This document shows, piece by piece, positions 32,283 to 44,386 of a stretch of DNA of 64,000 bases (the first letter of the stretch is position 1; every line of letters starts with the position of its first letter). Source of the stretch: Phaeosaccion multiseriatum (lineage: Eukaryota; Ochrophyta, other classes); the NCBI GenBank assembly GCA_965112735.1, contig OZ218951.1, forward strand, positions 3,844,001-3,908,000. The letters are read 5' to 3'. The notes under the pieces are model-generated. The model searched no databases. It had not been told where the DNA came from and saw only the letters and a program-made list of their open reading frames with translations. The translations under genes and the position numbers were made by a program.

Positions 32283-33278
32283 TTAAAACGAAAAGCCCTT
32301 GTCCGCCAGCATGGCGACGGACGTGTCCCAAAGCCGCTGCTGATTCTGCGCGTCCCTGGCGCTGCTGGAGCACTCGGCCCTCTTCAACAGGTTCATGTAG
32401 TCGCCCCCCGACACGGCGTCTCTCTCCGTGGCCGCGTACACCAGCGCCCGCCCAGCCTCCGCGGGACTCGTCATGACGCCTGGAACCCACTCCAGGGCCG
32501 GGTACAGCCAACTGAGGAGCTTGCTGTTGCGCTGGATGTTGGTGTTGACCAGGCCCGGCCGCACAGTCACAAACTCTACGCGGCCGTCTTGGCCTACTGT
32601 CGTTTGGAAGAGCTGCGCCGAGGCTGTTTGGTAGAGCTTCGTGTTAGCATACACGGCCCACTTGCCGTAGCTCTGTTCCGAGTTGAGATTGTCCCAGTCA
32701 AAGCGCCCGTTCCGGTGCTGCGTACTTGACACGAGGACGACCCTCGATGGCTGCTGCTGTGGTAGTTGTGTGCCGGAGCGGGGAAAGCCCACCGCCGCGC
32801 CCGCCCGCAGATGGGGCAGCAGCAAGTTGGTCAGCAAAAAGGGCGCCAAGTGGTTGCACTGAAACGTGAGCTCCAGGCCATCCTTGGTCAGCGTCTTGTC
32901 CGGGACCGCCAGCACCCCTGCGTTGGACACAAAACAGTTGATCGCCCTGTCCTTCAGCTCGTCGCAAGCCAAGCGAACCACGCTGGAGAGGTTGGCCAGA
33001 TCCAGGTGGCGGCACTCTACGCTCGCCGAGGGGTGGCGCTCCCGAATGAGATGAGCTGCTTCTCGACAAGCCTCGTCGTTTCGGCACGCGAGAATCACGT
33101 GGTAACCATGTTCACCAGCCAGCTGCGCGGCGCACTCCAGGCCAATACCTCTTTACGATACACACGACGGTGTGAGAGGGGAAACATCGAGCGAGCCCCC
33201 TCAAAACACATCCGAAAAAGCTCACCGATTCGCTCCAGACACCAAAGCAACGGGGCGGGCGAGCTCGAGAGCCTTCAT
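32283..33278 (-). CDS. Short-chain dehydrogenase/reductase (SDR)
   Basis: Minus-strand exons 33278-33226 and 33150-32283 join in phase to give 306 aa. The classical SDR signature is complete: SGANRGIG (TGxxxGxG cofactor motif, residues 14-21), a DL(A) after beta-3, NAG (VSNAGVL), the catalytic Ser in VLVSST, and YxxxK as YANTK (Tyr185, Lys189). Arg residues after the second beta strand (ACRN) suggest NADP(H). The closest feel is the retinol-dehydrogenase/WWOX/protochlorophyllide-reductase-like group, but the substrate is unknown. Upstream in-frame ATGs (up to 33533) would add a hydrophobic N-terminal segment, so a membrane-anchored form is possible; 33278 is the conservative start. Confidence 0.88.
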
Positions 33279-33541
33279 GGAAGGGAAGAGAGCTAGAGAA
33301 ACCACAACACCCCCCCAGCGGAGAGGGCGCATGAGGGAAACCAGAAACCAAGCAAAGAGGGGGGAGAATGTGAGAAGGAAGGCAAGGTTGGGAGGGGGGG
33401 GTCCCATCTTCTCCCGGGGTGAATTACGTAAGCTTGCATAAGGGATTCCTAAAGGGCTGCCGCGAGGCACTTTCACCAGTGAAGTCTCCACACCCATAAA
33501 ACTCTCCGAGAAAACAGCAAGTCTACACCACATAGGAGAGG
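33279..33541. promoter_or_regulatory. Bidirectional promoter region, SDR / PDI
   Basis: 263 bp between divergent start codons, assuming the short SDR form; the extended SDR frame would leave almost no space and overlap the PDI 5' UTR. Confidence 0.45.
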
Positions 33542-35453
33542 ATGATGTTCGGAAGGGCCCTCAAGTTCTTGGGGGGAGCCGCGCTCGCTGTGGCCGCCGT
33601 AGCCGTCGAGGTGAGGCGAAACATTCGGTGTGGGGATGGGGGAGGAACATCGGCCAGACTCAAGAAGAGAAGCTGGGTGTGCTAGCCGGGAGGGGAGAGA
33701 GGGACGGATGCGGAATGGCTGTCTGCTTTGCTGCAGCTTGCTGCTCGCTGGTGGGCGGCGGAGGAGCTGCCCGGATGAATATATCTTTCGTGTTCGCCGG
33801 AGGTGGAACGGAAGGGCGCTGTGCCCGCCACGCTGCTTCACGGACTCCGATCATAATCCACCCCCCCCGGCTCTCTCTCTGCCCCGCCCCTTGTATTCCT
33901 ATAGATCCCCACAGAGGAGGACGTGCTGGTGCTGGACGTCGACAACTTTGACGCCGCCATTGAGAAGTACCCCAGTCTGCTGGTGGAGTTCTACGCCCCA
34001 TGGTGCGGGCACTGCAAAAAGCTGGCACCCGAGTACGCAGCGGCAGCAGGAGTGCTCAAGGAGGAGGATCTATTCATCGCAAAGGTGAGAGCGAAGGTTT
34101 GGGGGGGGGAGGTGGACGTATTTGCCGCCGGGCGCTTTGGTTATCTCCTGCTGTCTTCGCCCACCTTCTCACTCCGCCTCTAAAGGAACTAGCGCGGAAC
34201 TTGTGTTTGCTCAGGTTGACGCTGCGGAGCACAGCTCGCTCGCAGGCAAGTATGGAGTGCGCGGCTTCCCCACGCTGAAGTTCTTCAAGGGGGGCAACCC
34301 CATGGACTATGATGGCGCCCGCAGCAAGGATGCCATTGTGAACTATGTCCGTGCCAAGTCCGGCCCTGCCGCCAAGCCCCTGGCCTCCGCGGATGAGCTC
34401 AAGGCGTTCCAGGACAGCGCCGACGCCGTGCTTGTAGGAGCCTTCGCTGATGCGGAGTCTGAGCCCGCGAAGCAGTTCGCCGCTGCGTGCCTCGCCATGA
34501 ACGACCTGCAGTGCGGTATCATCACTGACGCGGCTGTGGCCAAGGCTGCATCCCTCGACATGGGCACGGCCAACGTGCTCAAGACCTTCGATGACCTCAA
34601 AAACACGCTCAAGGTGGACGCAGAGGCCACCCCCGAACAGATTACCACATTCGCTTCCACCTACGCCATGAAGCTGTTCACTGTCTTCACTGTGGAGAAC
34701 GCGCAGGCCGTGTTCGGCGGGCCCGTCAAGGTGCACGTGCTGCTTTTCGTCGACGACGTAGAGGGAGCCGAGGCCCAGGCCGCGCAGAAGGACCTCAAGG
34801 AGCTTGCGGAGGCCCAGAGGGGGGAGTGCCTGCACGTGCTCGTGGCCAAGACCGAGACGCGCATCACAGAGTACTTTGGCATCACGGAGTTCCCCGCGGT
34901 GGCCATTGCTGACATGCGCGGCGAGATGAAGAGGTATCTGCCCGAGACGGTGGACCTCAGCAAGGATGCCATGACCAAGTTCGAGGAGGACTTCTTTGCC
35001 GGCAAGCTCACCCCCAGCCTCAAGTCCGAGGAGCCAGAGGAGGCGGACCTGGCGGAGCCAGTCAAGGTTGTCAAGGGAAAGAGCTTCAACGACGTTGTCA
35101 TTGACAATGACAAGGATGTGCTCATGGAGTTCTACGCGCCATGGTGCGGGCACTGCAAGGCTCTGGCCCCCAAGTACGACGAGCTGGCCAAGAGCCTGGA
35201 GCACGTCAGCACGCTCACCATTGCCAAGATGGACTCAACGGCCAACGAGATTGACCACCCCAACGTCAGCGTGTCGGGCTTCCCCACGCTGCTCTTCTTC
35301 CCCGGAAACGACAAGCAGAACCCCGTCACGTACAGCGGCGCAAGGGAAGCGGCAGACATGGCCCAGTGGCTCAGTGAGAACGCCGTGACCAAGTTTGAGC
35401 TCAAGGAGGCAGCAGCGGTCGGCGACGGGGGGGATGCCAAGGAGGAGCTGTAG
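33542..35453 (+). CDS. Protein disulfide isomerase (ER)
   Basis: Exons 33542-33610, 33905-34084 and 34215-35453 join in phase to give 495 aa, the usual PDI length. The signal peptide (about 1-22) is encoded by the first exon. Two thioredoxin domains carry [11 protein letters not shown] sites (Cys57-Cys60 and Cys394-Cys397) in the a-b-b'-a' layout, with two redox-silent domains between (about 150-370), and the C-terminus ends KEEL, an ER-retrieval signal. The protein forms and reshuffles disulfide bonds in secretory proteins. The start is ATGATG; either Met may be used. Confidence 0.96.
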
Positions 35454-35623
35454 TCAGAGCTGTAGTCAGTCAGCGCATCTCTCTCTCTTCTCTCTCTGTA
35501 TTCGCTCAATGCGGTTTTTGGGTGTGTAGGCAAAAAGGTTGTGCATTTTACAATACAACATAGCACGGGAAAAGGCTTGTGTTTGTAATCATGAATATTA
35601 TACATAAGTAACACATCTTCACA

Positions 35624-36832
35624 TCATGTGGGCGGATGGGATTGGGATTGGGATGCATCCTTGGTCGTAATCTCCTCGCTTATCTGCTGCTGCAGCTTGG
35701 CCTGCGCCGCCACGTGGTCCTGCAGAGTCCTTTGCAGGTGGCGCTGCTCCTTGACCAGCAGGGCGCTGAGCTCGTGTATGACCTGCATGTTGTGCGCCTC
35801 CAGAATGCCTCGCAGCGCCTCCTCCACCTCCTCTGACCCCCCCGCGCCATCGCCATCCACGCCCCCCCCGCCGCCCGACCGAGGCTGCAGGCTCTTCCAG
35901 CCCTCCCCCGAGCAGAACTGCCTAAACTTGTCCCTCAGCCGCAAGTCGTAAAACTCGCGGAACTCCTCCTTGGAGCGGGCGTAGTGCAGGCGGTACTTTT
36001 GGAGGTGGCTCTTGATGTGCTCCGTGGTGAGCTTCTCCGTGTCCGGCATGAGCTTCATGAGCACCTATATAGTGCGGGTGAGGAGGAGGCAGGGTGGAGG
36101 GAGGGCGTATGTTCAGAGAGAAGTTGTGCCAAAAAGATTGATTGTACGGCTCTCGTTCGTTCGTACCTTGGGCGAAGAGTGTTTGAGACCCAATTCAAAG
36201 AGCAACGTGGCGAAGGTGGATTCGAGGTCGGGCGGAAGCTGCTGTTCCATGAGCTCGTCGGTCCAGCGAAAGTAGCCCTCTCCGTAAAAGTCGTCCTTCC
36301 GCCGCTTGCGCTTCAGGCCGTTGCCACCGCCGCTCCTGCCTCCCCCCGCCTCGCTCCGCTTCCCGCCCCCGCCCCCGTCCCTGCCGGAGCCGCCGCTGTC
36401 GCTCCTCCGTGTGCGCGCACCCAGCCGCAAGGGGCTCGAAAAGGCCGCGGCCGAGGCCAGCGAAGAGACGTCTCCATCTCCTACTGCTGCGTAAGCGCCT
36501 TCCGTATCGTCGACGCTCCTCCTGCCTGCTTCTCTGTGCCCGTCATCCACCTCGTGGTAACCGTCCTTCGCCCCCCCATTGTTGCTCGTGTAGTAGGAAT
36601 TATGCTCCTCGTTGCAGCTGCTACTCCTGCCAAACGCGCTGCCATCGAAGCCAGCCTTCCCAACCTTCTCCACGTGTACACTAATGCCATTGCCCACATG
36701 TGCATTGGTGCTGGCATCCTCTTCTTGCTTGCCGCTGCTGCTGCTGCTGCTGCTGGTGCTGCCATTCGCACTTCGGGCAGGGTGACTGTTGCACACACCA
36801 AACTCTTGGAGGTGGCGCTCTTCGTGTGCCAT
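35624..36832 (-). CDS. GARP/G2-like (SHLQKYR) Myb-type transcription factor
   Basis: Exons 36832-36167 and 36064-35624 join in phase to give 368 aa. The single Myb-like DNA-binding domain spans the junction: FRWTDELMEQQLPPDLESTFATLLFELG, then SPKVLMKLMP, then LTTEHIKSHLQKYR. The SHLQKYR motif marks the GARP/G2-like class, which in plants and algae controls phosphate, nutrient and chloroplast genes. Before it lies a Gly/Arg/Ser-rich basic region (likely nuclear localisation, about GLKRKRRKDD), and after it a helical Gln-rich region that may dimerise. No response-regulator receiver domain is visible. The start is uncertain: the frame is open upstream to 36961 with no ATG, so an additional 5' exon could exist. 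Confidence 0.82.
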
Positions 36833-37218
36833 TGCGTCGTGCCCAAAGTACCGCAAGGAATGCCTCTGGTCGTGCCCTCCAGCGTCACCCAACCAGATAG
36901 GCAAACGAAGGAAAGTCGTCAGACGACGGATAGAGAGGACCTCAACGTCTTGGGTGAACAAATAGTGGAGGAGAGAGAAAGAGAGCTAGAGAGAGAGTGA
37001 GAGAGGAAGAGAGAGAGAGAAGGGAGGTAATAAAGACACTCTTGGGGGAATGGGGTTGAGAAGAGGTCGTTGGAAAGAATCTCACGTTCATCGCCATTAA
37101 TTGCCATCCTCCTTTCAATGACTTGCTTATTTCTTTTTCTTTTCCCCCCTATCTCTCTTTTCTACAGTATTGACCCGCCAGGGAATGCAATCATACCGGA
37201 GAACCCGCCAGCCTCATC
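36833..37218. promoter_or_regulatory. Divergent upstream region, GARP factor / CLU protein
   Basis: 386 bp between the proposed starts. It includes GAGA/CTCT-rich sequence (about 36965-37020) and a T-rich run at 37128-37150. Part may be 5' exon of the GARP gene. Confidence 0.4.
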
Positions 37219-40200
37219 ATGTTTTCGTCGAACAAGATGATGAGCCACTTTTTGAAGACGAACAAAGGAGAGAAGGCCTTTGCGGGCCTGTCGGACGAGG
37301 AGGTTGCGGAGCGATGGATCCAACGAGTTTGTGACCCGGATTGGGTGCGAGTCCACCAGCGGCAGCTCTGCAATGCATGGAGATCATACGTCCAGGAAGG
37401 CAGGGATGTGAAGTGCGAGGTGTGCAGCGATGCGGAGAGGGAGGAGCTGAGCTTGGCGCCAAATGGGGCCAGAGCTCGGGACGTACGGCGTTTTAAAGCT
37501 CTGGAGAAGCTTCTGAGCACGGGAAGTACAGAGGGGGGTGCGCAGGAGGAGGAGGATGACATAGGCTGCAACTGGAACGCTAAGTTCCAGGAGGCCATGC
37601 AGCTGAGTGAGGAGGACACGGAGCGGAAAAAGAAGAAATACACATTGTTGACGGACATCAACAGGGACTTCGTGAGTGCGGCCGTCACGTACGGCAAGAC
37701 AATTATTTCAGAGTACTTTCTCCACGTGAAGGACAAGAGTATTCGTGCCACAGAGGCTCTAGGGGGGTTGGCGGGTGGCAAAAAGTACATTTGGCGAGGG
37801 ATCCTTTTCAAGCTTGCCGACAGCTCCAGCGGGCCTTACTGTGGCAACGACGAGGCAGCGGCCAAGGGGGCGGGCCACGACCTGCGAGGGGCCAATTTCT
37901 ACTGCTCTTGCAACGTGCCAGGTCTTCACTTCGCGCTCCAGTGCTTGATTGACTACAAGGGCTTTCGGATGACGGCGCAAGCCATCCTGCCTCTCGGGGG
38001 GTCAAGCTTGCTGTACGGCACGGCCGACGCGTGCTACACTTTGCTCAACGAAGACCCCATCTTGAGTGGCAAGCTGCAGCAGGCTGCGCAAAAGCTCCGC
38101 CTCAAGAAGCACACGGTGAACGGGAAGGTCATGTGGAGCGCCTGCGACGTGGAGGGCCACCTCGGCACAGACGGACGCTACTATGTGCTTGACTTTGCCC
38201 GTGCCTTTCCGCCAGAGTCGCCAGAGAGAGTTGAGCATTTGCATGCACTCCTTCCGGAAGGGACTGCTGTAAGTGTCTTGATGGAGGAGGAGGACGGGTC
38301 AGGCCCGGCCAAAGAGGCACAGGATTGGGGCGGCAAGGGAGGGGCACGACAGATGTGGCGGGGCGTCGTGGACGACGTTGTCATCAACCGAAGGAGGCAC
38401 GAGGACTGGAGCGAGAGGGACGTAGGGTACAACATTACATTGGAGGACGGAAGGCCCCTCAAGAACATCCCCGCTCGACGGGTCAAGGACCGCAACCTGG
38501 CCATATACTGGCGGATGCTACGGCCGGAGCTGGTGCGGCACAGAGGCTGGAGGACGCTGCACAAGAGCGGCGCCCGCACGCTCAGTCAGCGCTTCACCCT
38601 GCGGCCAGATGTGGTGGAGAGCTTTTTAGAGGAGAGGAGGGGGGTGGAGGAGCAGGATGAGCTCGTAAAGAAGGTACAGCTGGAGAACATGCAAAAAAAG
38701 AACCTCTTGTCCCGCTTGGGGCCTCGCAGGTGAGCGCCAGCACGAAGGAACAAGAGGATATAAAGCGTTTTCCATTCAGTTAGTGTGCGTGCTTCTGCCT
38801 CTGCCTCGACCCCTTCCCTAAGAGCATTGCCATCCCTTTCGCTCTCCCCCCCCCCCTTCACAGGGAGAGGTCCAACGCGCCAGCGGCATGCATAACTGAA
38901 GAGGGAGAGGGGCGTGACCAAACGACTCGGCTGCCCTTTGACACCAACGGCTATGACGTAGACTATGACGTGTTTACACCTTGCGATTCGATGGGGTGGA
39001 GAGGCTCGTCGAGATCCTCGTCGAGAGCCTTTCTGAGCTCAAACACAAGCTCCGCCTCCTCGTTCGGAGGGCAGTACGGTTGGTTCGAGGACAGCGTCAG
39101 AAGCATGGACAGCGGTGCCACGCTCACGGGGGGGCGCTCGACAACCAGGGGGTCAGTGGCAGGCAGGACCTTGCCCATCGAGGAGGGAGCGGGGGAGGAC
39201 CAAGCAGCGGGTATGCGTGCTGCTGGGGCAAGGGAGGCAAAAGGAAAGGCGGGGCTTTCATTGCGTGACTTGGGCAACCCCGATGATGATGATGATGATG
39301 ATGAGGATGATGATAGCGATAGTAGTAGTAGTAGTAGCAGTAGCAGTAGTAGCAGTAGCAGTAGCAGTAGTAGCAGCAGCAGCGGCAGCGGCAGCGGCAG
39401 TGGTCGCAAGAATGGGCGAGGAGGCTATTCCAACAGAAGGCGCGCGAATTCCGCCCCCACTGCCAAGACTTCAAGCACGGACGCGCAGGACCCCGCTGTG
39501 CTGCGGAAACTGATGTGCCTGATGAGGGATAAGGGCTTTGTCAAGGCGCTCAGCTCGGACACCTTCAGCAACTTTAGCAGAGACGACCCCCAGGCGGCCC
39601 AGAGCGCAATGGAGGTACGTACGGCTTGTGGTGTTCCTACTTCAGTGCTGGTTGATGCCCCTGGGTTGTGCAGGGTGTCGGGTATGCCTGCTCTCTTCTT
39701 CTTTCTCTCTCACCTCTCTTTTCTCCCCTCTGTTTCTCTGTTTCTCCCTTCTGTTTCTCCCCCTCTCTCCATATTGCTCTCTCTTGCGTTTCTCTCTTGT
39801 TGCTCTCCATCTGTTGCTCCCTCTCTCTCCTTCTCTCTCTTTCTATCTCTCTCCCTCTCCCCCACTCTCCCTTCCTCTCTCCCTCTCTCAATATCTCTTC
39901 CTCTCTCTCTGTTTGTCTCTCCCATCTCTCCCCCACTGTAGGTGCATGAGGTGACAAGTCTGCTGGTGGAGGAGCTCATCCCTGCCGTTGCACAAGACCT
40001 GGAGAAGCTCCCCCCCGAGGTGTTAAAGAGGTACGTGCTACATGCTTATGCAGAGACAGGGGCTCTTCGCTCTACTGAGCTACCCCCCCCCCCCCCACCT
40101 CCCCTCCGCTCTCTTCCCTCGTTGTTCCATCCTCTCCTGCGCTCTGCGAAACAGCATCAATGTGGGTGCGGAGCTGCATTCGCGGGGAGTGAACATCCGG

Positions 40201-41294
40201 CACCTCGGTCTTCTGCGCTCCAATGTAAGCGAGGAAGGAAGCGAGGGAGGGGGCCGGAGGGAGAGAGATAGGGGACGGGAGAAAGCCGCTAGAGAGAGAG
40301 AGAGGGGGGGGGGGATAGGGAGGGGGAGACAGCGAGAGGAGGAGAGAGATGGATGGCCGCAGCATTACCTTTTCAAAGAGGAAAGTTTCGTTTCTCCTGC
40401 CTCTCTCTGTTTTGTCCTGCCTCAGGTGAAACAAGTGGCGGAGAATGAGCTCTTAAGGGAGATCTTACTCGTGGAGATGGTGTCGAGAACGCTGAAGAAT
40501 TTGTTGCGCTCGTTCCAGCGCCAGTGGATGAAGGCCATGAGGTGAGAGTGCCGTGCTGTATCACCAACTGGTGTACTTGCCATGCCGTGCCGTGCCGTGC
40601 TGTGCTGTACTGTGCCATGCTATGCTTGCTGTCTTCTGCCCTCGTCCCTGAGAAGTAAGCTCTCCAAAGGTCCTATCCAAAGGCCCCCTCACAGCCCCCC
40701 CCCCCCCCCCCCCTTCAGGTCCACGAGCGAGCAGGGCATGTTCCGCCTTGTGGTAAAGTTCTTGAACTTTGTGACGGGTGCGCACCCCAACAGCATCACT
40801 TTCTGGAGCAGCAAGGTCACTGTGGGGCTGCTGCAGCGCTTCGGCATGAAAGCCCTCACCGACGTGGAGAGAGCACACTTGCAGAGTGTGGTGGGGCAGC
40901 CTGGAGTGCTCAAGACGTGCGTGTCAAAGCTCCTGGCCATGCAGGTGGGCAATGATGGTGCTCATGCAAGCACATGCAGGGATGGGGGGGGAGGGCCGTC
41001 CACACCGACCGATGCCTGACACTCCCGATGATGCCTCCCGATGATGCCTCCCGATGATGCCTCCCCGTCCTCTGACCAGCCCCTGACGTGCATGACATCA
41101 TGCGTGACTGCTGCCTCTTTCTGTTGTGATATGGACAATTGCTGCCTTTCTCTCTCTCTCTATGATACGTTGTGATGCGGTCAGGGGCTGGTCCTGACGG
41201 AAGCGGCGGAGAGTCAATTCTTCGATGACCATGATCCTGCGGTAAGCACCAATGCCCCGTACTGGCGGCTTCTCTCTCTGCAAAGACGTGACGG

Positions 41295-41340
<46 letters not shown>

Positions 41341-43000
41341 ATCTCTCTCTCTCTTTCTCTCTCTCCCTCTCTCTCTCTCCCTCTCTTTCTCTCTCTCTCT
41401 CTGTCTCTCTCCCCCCCTCTCTGTATATACATATATCCCCCCCCCCCCTGGATAGAGCTTTGAGTTCTTGGCTGCCGACCTCAAGTCCATCGAGCCCATC
41501 GTGTCATACGCACACATCATCGACAAGGGCAGCGGCCTTATGCACATCATGCAGGCCAACGCTCTGGCCGTGGCCGGCAGGTAAGCGGATAAGGAGGGGA
41601 TGGCACTGGATGGGAGGTGGTGTTGGTGTCTTGCCCCCGTTGTGGAGGTGGTACTCTGCACTCTCTCTCTTTCTGTCTCTCTCTGTGGCTTTCATGCTTG
41701 TGTGTGTGCTGGTGCAGATGGTTGCGCTGACTGATTTTCTCTGCTCCAATCAATCAACCAAACGCGCAACTGCTCAGCAACCCTCGAGCTCTGTCTCGCC
41801 TCAGTTACGTGGCCAAGCAGTGCTTCCTCCTCGCGCACGAGTCCCTGCCAGACGACGAGGACACCCTTCTGCACCTGCAGGAGTCAACCGACGCCATCAG
41901 CCTGTTGAGGCAAGACGTGGTGTCCAAGGCTCAAAGAGACTATCTCTCATTCGCACAGCTCAAGGACCGACGAGGGTGCTTCACAACAGACGATGGACAA
42001 GGTAATTGGGTTGGCATGGGGGGCAGGTTGGGGGGTAGGGTGGGGTGGGGTGGTGCGGCCTGATAGAGAGCAACGCCTCAACTATTCGAACGTGATGTTT
42101 TCGCTTTTGCAGTGATCATGCTGGACGCGGCTGGAGCGGGCAAGCGAAAACACTTTCGCAAGCGGATCGCGCACATCTTCGGGGTGAGTGAGGGAGGGAT
42201 TGAGTGAGTGAGTGAGTGGGTGGGTGGGGGAGGGGGTGAGCGAGTGAGTGAGTATGTGGGAGGGGTGAGAGAGGGAGGGGGTGAGAGAGGGAGGGGGTGA
42301 GTGAGGGGGGGAGAGAATGAGTGAGTGAGTGAGGGAGGGAGAGAATGAGTGAGTGAGTGAGGGAGGGAGAGAATGAGTTTGCAGTGGAGTGAGTTGAGTG
42401 CGCGAGTGCGTGAGTGCGTGAGTGAGCGAATGAGTGAGGAGTGAGTGAGTGAGGGAGTGAGTGAGCGAGGGAGTGAGTTGATTAGGTTGTGAGCTGCGTG
42501 AGCGAGCGAGTGGGTGACTGAGGGAGGGAGGGAGTGGAGCTCCCTCCGGTTGTCGTAGGATCTATAGTAGTAGAGAAGTAGCAGTAGAACGGTAGTAGAG
42601 AAGAAGCAGTAGAACAGTAATAGTAGCAGTAGTAGCAGTAGTAGAGTAGTAGGAGGAGAAGAAGCAGAGTAGTACAGGAGGAGGAGGAGTAGAGGAGTGT
42701 ACTTACCATGACACCTAACACCTCCCCCCTCAACACACAACACAACCCCGCCAGTCCCCCCCCCAGCAGCAGCAGCAGCAGCGACGCCCGTCGGACGACG
42801 CCGAGGAGGAACGGCCCAGCCAGAGCCACTCCGTAGGGGGGGGGTCCTCAGATGGCGTACAGGGCCCGCCTCCTCCCCCCTTACGTCTGTCGCGGGAGGG
42901 CGTGGTGGGAGAGGTGCTCTACCCGTACTCTATTCTCGGGACGCTCTCAGACACGAGCCAAACAGCGACCACCGCAGAGGCTTCGGCGGACTTGACTTGA
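37219..43000 (+). CDS. CLU-domain protein (clustered-mitochondria family)
   Basis: Exons 37219-38729, 38864-39614, 39942-40030, 40155-40224, 40426-40541, 40719-40944, 41185-41241, 41456-41580, 41805-42001, 42113-42183 and 42767-43000 join in phase to give 1148 aa. The first exon contains the CLU central domain: [48 protein letters not shown] and PP. Later exons have [13 protein letters not shown], also typical of CLU proteins. CLU/CLUH proteins bind mRNAs of nuclear-encoded mitochondrial proteins and set mitochondrial distribution. The order matches, but the TPR tail of animal CLUH is not evident, and an Asp run then a Ser run (about 39280-39400) is inserted. Exon 11 starts with a poly-Gln run at a CAGCAG acceptor, so its exact start is uncertain. 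Several introns are repeat-filled. Confidence 0.82.
39688..39940. repeat. Pyrimidine-rich (CT)n tract in CLU intron
   Basis: Most of the intron between exons 2 and 3 is imperfect TCTC/TTCT repeat that leads directly into the acceptor at 39941. Confidence 0.8.
41300..41412. repeat. (CT)n microsatellite in CLU intron
   Basis: About 110 bp of nearly pure CT repeat between exons 7 and 8, acting as an exaggerated polypyrimidine tract. Confidence 0.9.
42184..42690. repeat. (GAGT)n and (AGT)n repeat-filled CLU intron
   Basis: The last CLU intron (about 580 bp) starts GTGAGTGAGG and consists mostly of GAGT/GAGG units to about 42480, then of AGT/AGC triplets at about 42560-42690. Confidence 0.85.
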
Positions 43001-43111
43001 CGGAGGGCAAGCACGGCACGCAGGGAGGGAGGGGCGCGACTGGGCATTCACCTTGTATCTCTAAAGTATATTTACATTTGTTTGAATTTGAGTGTGTGTG
43101 CATGACTCCAA

Positions 43112-43188
43112 GCTCTAAACACTCGAGCACTCAGGGCTCTAAACACTAGAGAGAGAGCCAGGGCTCTAAATATACTAGAGCAGTCAGG
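43112..43188. repeat. Three-copy direct repeat in intergenic DNA
   Basis: Three imperfect copies of a unit with the core GCTCTAAA(C/T)A(C/T)…CTAGAG…CAGGG lie between the convergent CLU and thioredoxin-like genes. Function unknown. Confidence 0.7.
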
Positions 43189-43317
43189 GCGGAGTAGCCG
43201 GCATCTGCCCTCTCCCTCTGCCTGCTTGCCTCCGCCGCTCTATTGCTTGGGGGTAGGATGATACCCAGGGGGACGAAACGAGAGGGGGCAGCACAGCGTA
43301 TGGACTGTAGTGCCGCC

Positions 43318-44386
43318 TCACAGATCCCATCCCGCGTTGTCGTTCTTCTGTTCACCGTCTGCGGCGAAATCTGGCACTGCCTTTCTGCTGCTCAGCACGT
43401 CGTTTGTGTTGGGCGCGGGCAAGGTGATGTACTTGTCAAGCTTCTCAATCACTTGCCCGGCCTTCGAAGGGCCGCACGTGAAGTTCTCCACGCGACCTCT
43501 GCATAACGAAGGCATGCGTCGTCGATCGAAGACATTCATGTTAGGCAGGCAGGAGGGGAATGGGAGAGGGCTTGAGAGGAAGGCGGAAGGAACCAGACAG
43601 CTAAATCGGATCGGTGCTATGCACCAAGAGTCTTCCCCTTCCCTTTAACGCTTGGCATGCACCATCGCTCACCTTCCTCCGGCGTACATGTCAACGTGGG
43701 GGAGTTTGGTAATATCCAGCATCTTGGCGAGTTCCCTGTTGGGGGCCCAGTCCATATCGAAAAACGAAACCGGTGGAGCCCCCCCTCCCTCGGGCTCCAC
43801 GCCGTATTGGAGGGCCATGCGGCGGTACTTCTTATCAAACGCTGTGGGGGGGGAAGGAACGGTGAAAGAGATTGATCAGAGACACGACTTGGCAGAACAT
43901 TGGCAGAACATGAGCAGGAAACAACTCTGCTCCCGCTAGGGACCCGCTCCCCCTTCCCCGCTGTGTGATCGACCGCCAATTCCGAGCCCTCGCCCGTGTC
44001 ATCTCGGACCCACCAACGCCGCTCTACTCACCTTTGCAAGCCATGCAAAACTTGGCGTAGAACTTTACCACTACTACGCTGTCCGGGTGCTCGGCTAACG
44101 CAGCCTTGTACTCATCCATGTTAGCGAGCAGCTAAGAGCAGAGCAAAAGATAAAGGGGAGAGAACGGGTTGAAGTCTTCCTTTTTAAACATGGACAAGGC
44201 TTCAGTCCGTACCTTCACAGGCGCAGCCGACAAGTCCTCCGACGCATCATCCTCTGGCGCTTCCTTCGCTCTCAATGTCGTCCTCGTCCTCGGTGGACCT
44301 CGCCCAGCGGGCACCAGAAGGTTAAAGCCGGACACCAAGGCAAGAAGTGCCGCAAGGAGGAGAGCAAGGGACGTCAGGGGATGCAT
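43318..44386 (-). CDS. Plastid-type thioredoxin-like protein with CMAC site
   Basis: Minus-strand exons 44386-44213, 44131-44032, 43841-43673 and 43498-43318 join in phase to give 207 aa. The N-terminus is a hydrophobic signal peptide followed by VSGFNLLVP, a heterokont plastid-import-like motif. A thioredoxin fold follows: VVVVKFYAKFCMACK (Cys87-Cys90) and, downstream, VSFFDMDWAPNRELAKMLDITKLPHVDMYAG with the cis-Pro (LPH). The active site CMAC differs from the usual CGPC and the preceding Trp is Phe, so this is an atypical redox or assembly factor. The acidic, Asn-rich C-terminus is not conserved. Start ATG 44386 was chosen because it begins directly at the signal peptide. It lies tail-to-tail with the CLU gene. 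Confidence 0.85.

Noticed and set aside
38963-39409. Leu/Ser-rich minus-strand frame opposite the CLU gene
   Set aside because: It reads the complement of the Asp/Ser homopolymer exon.
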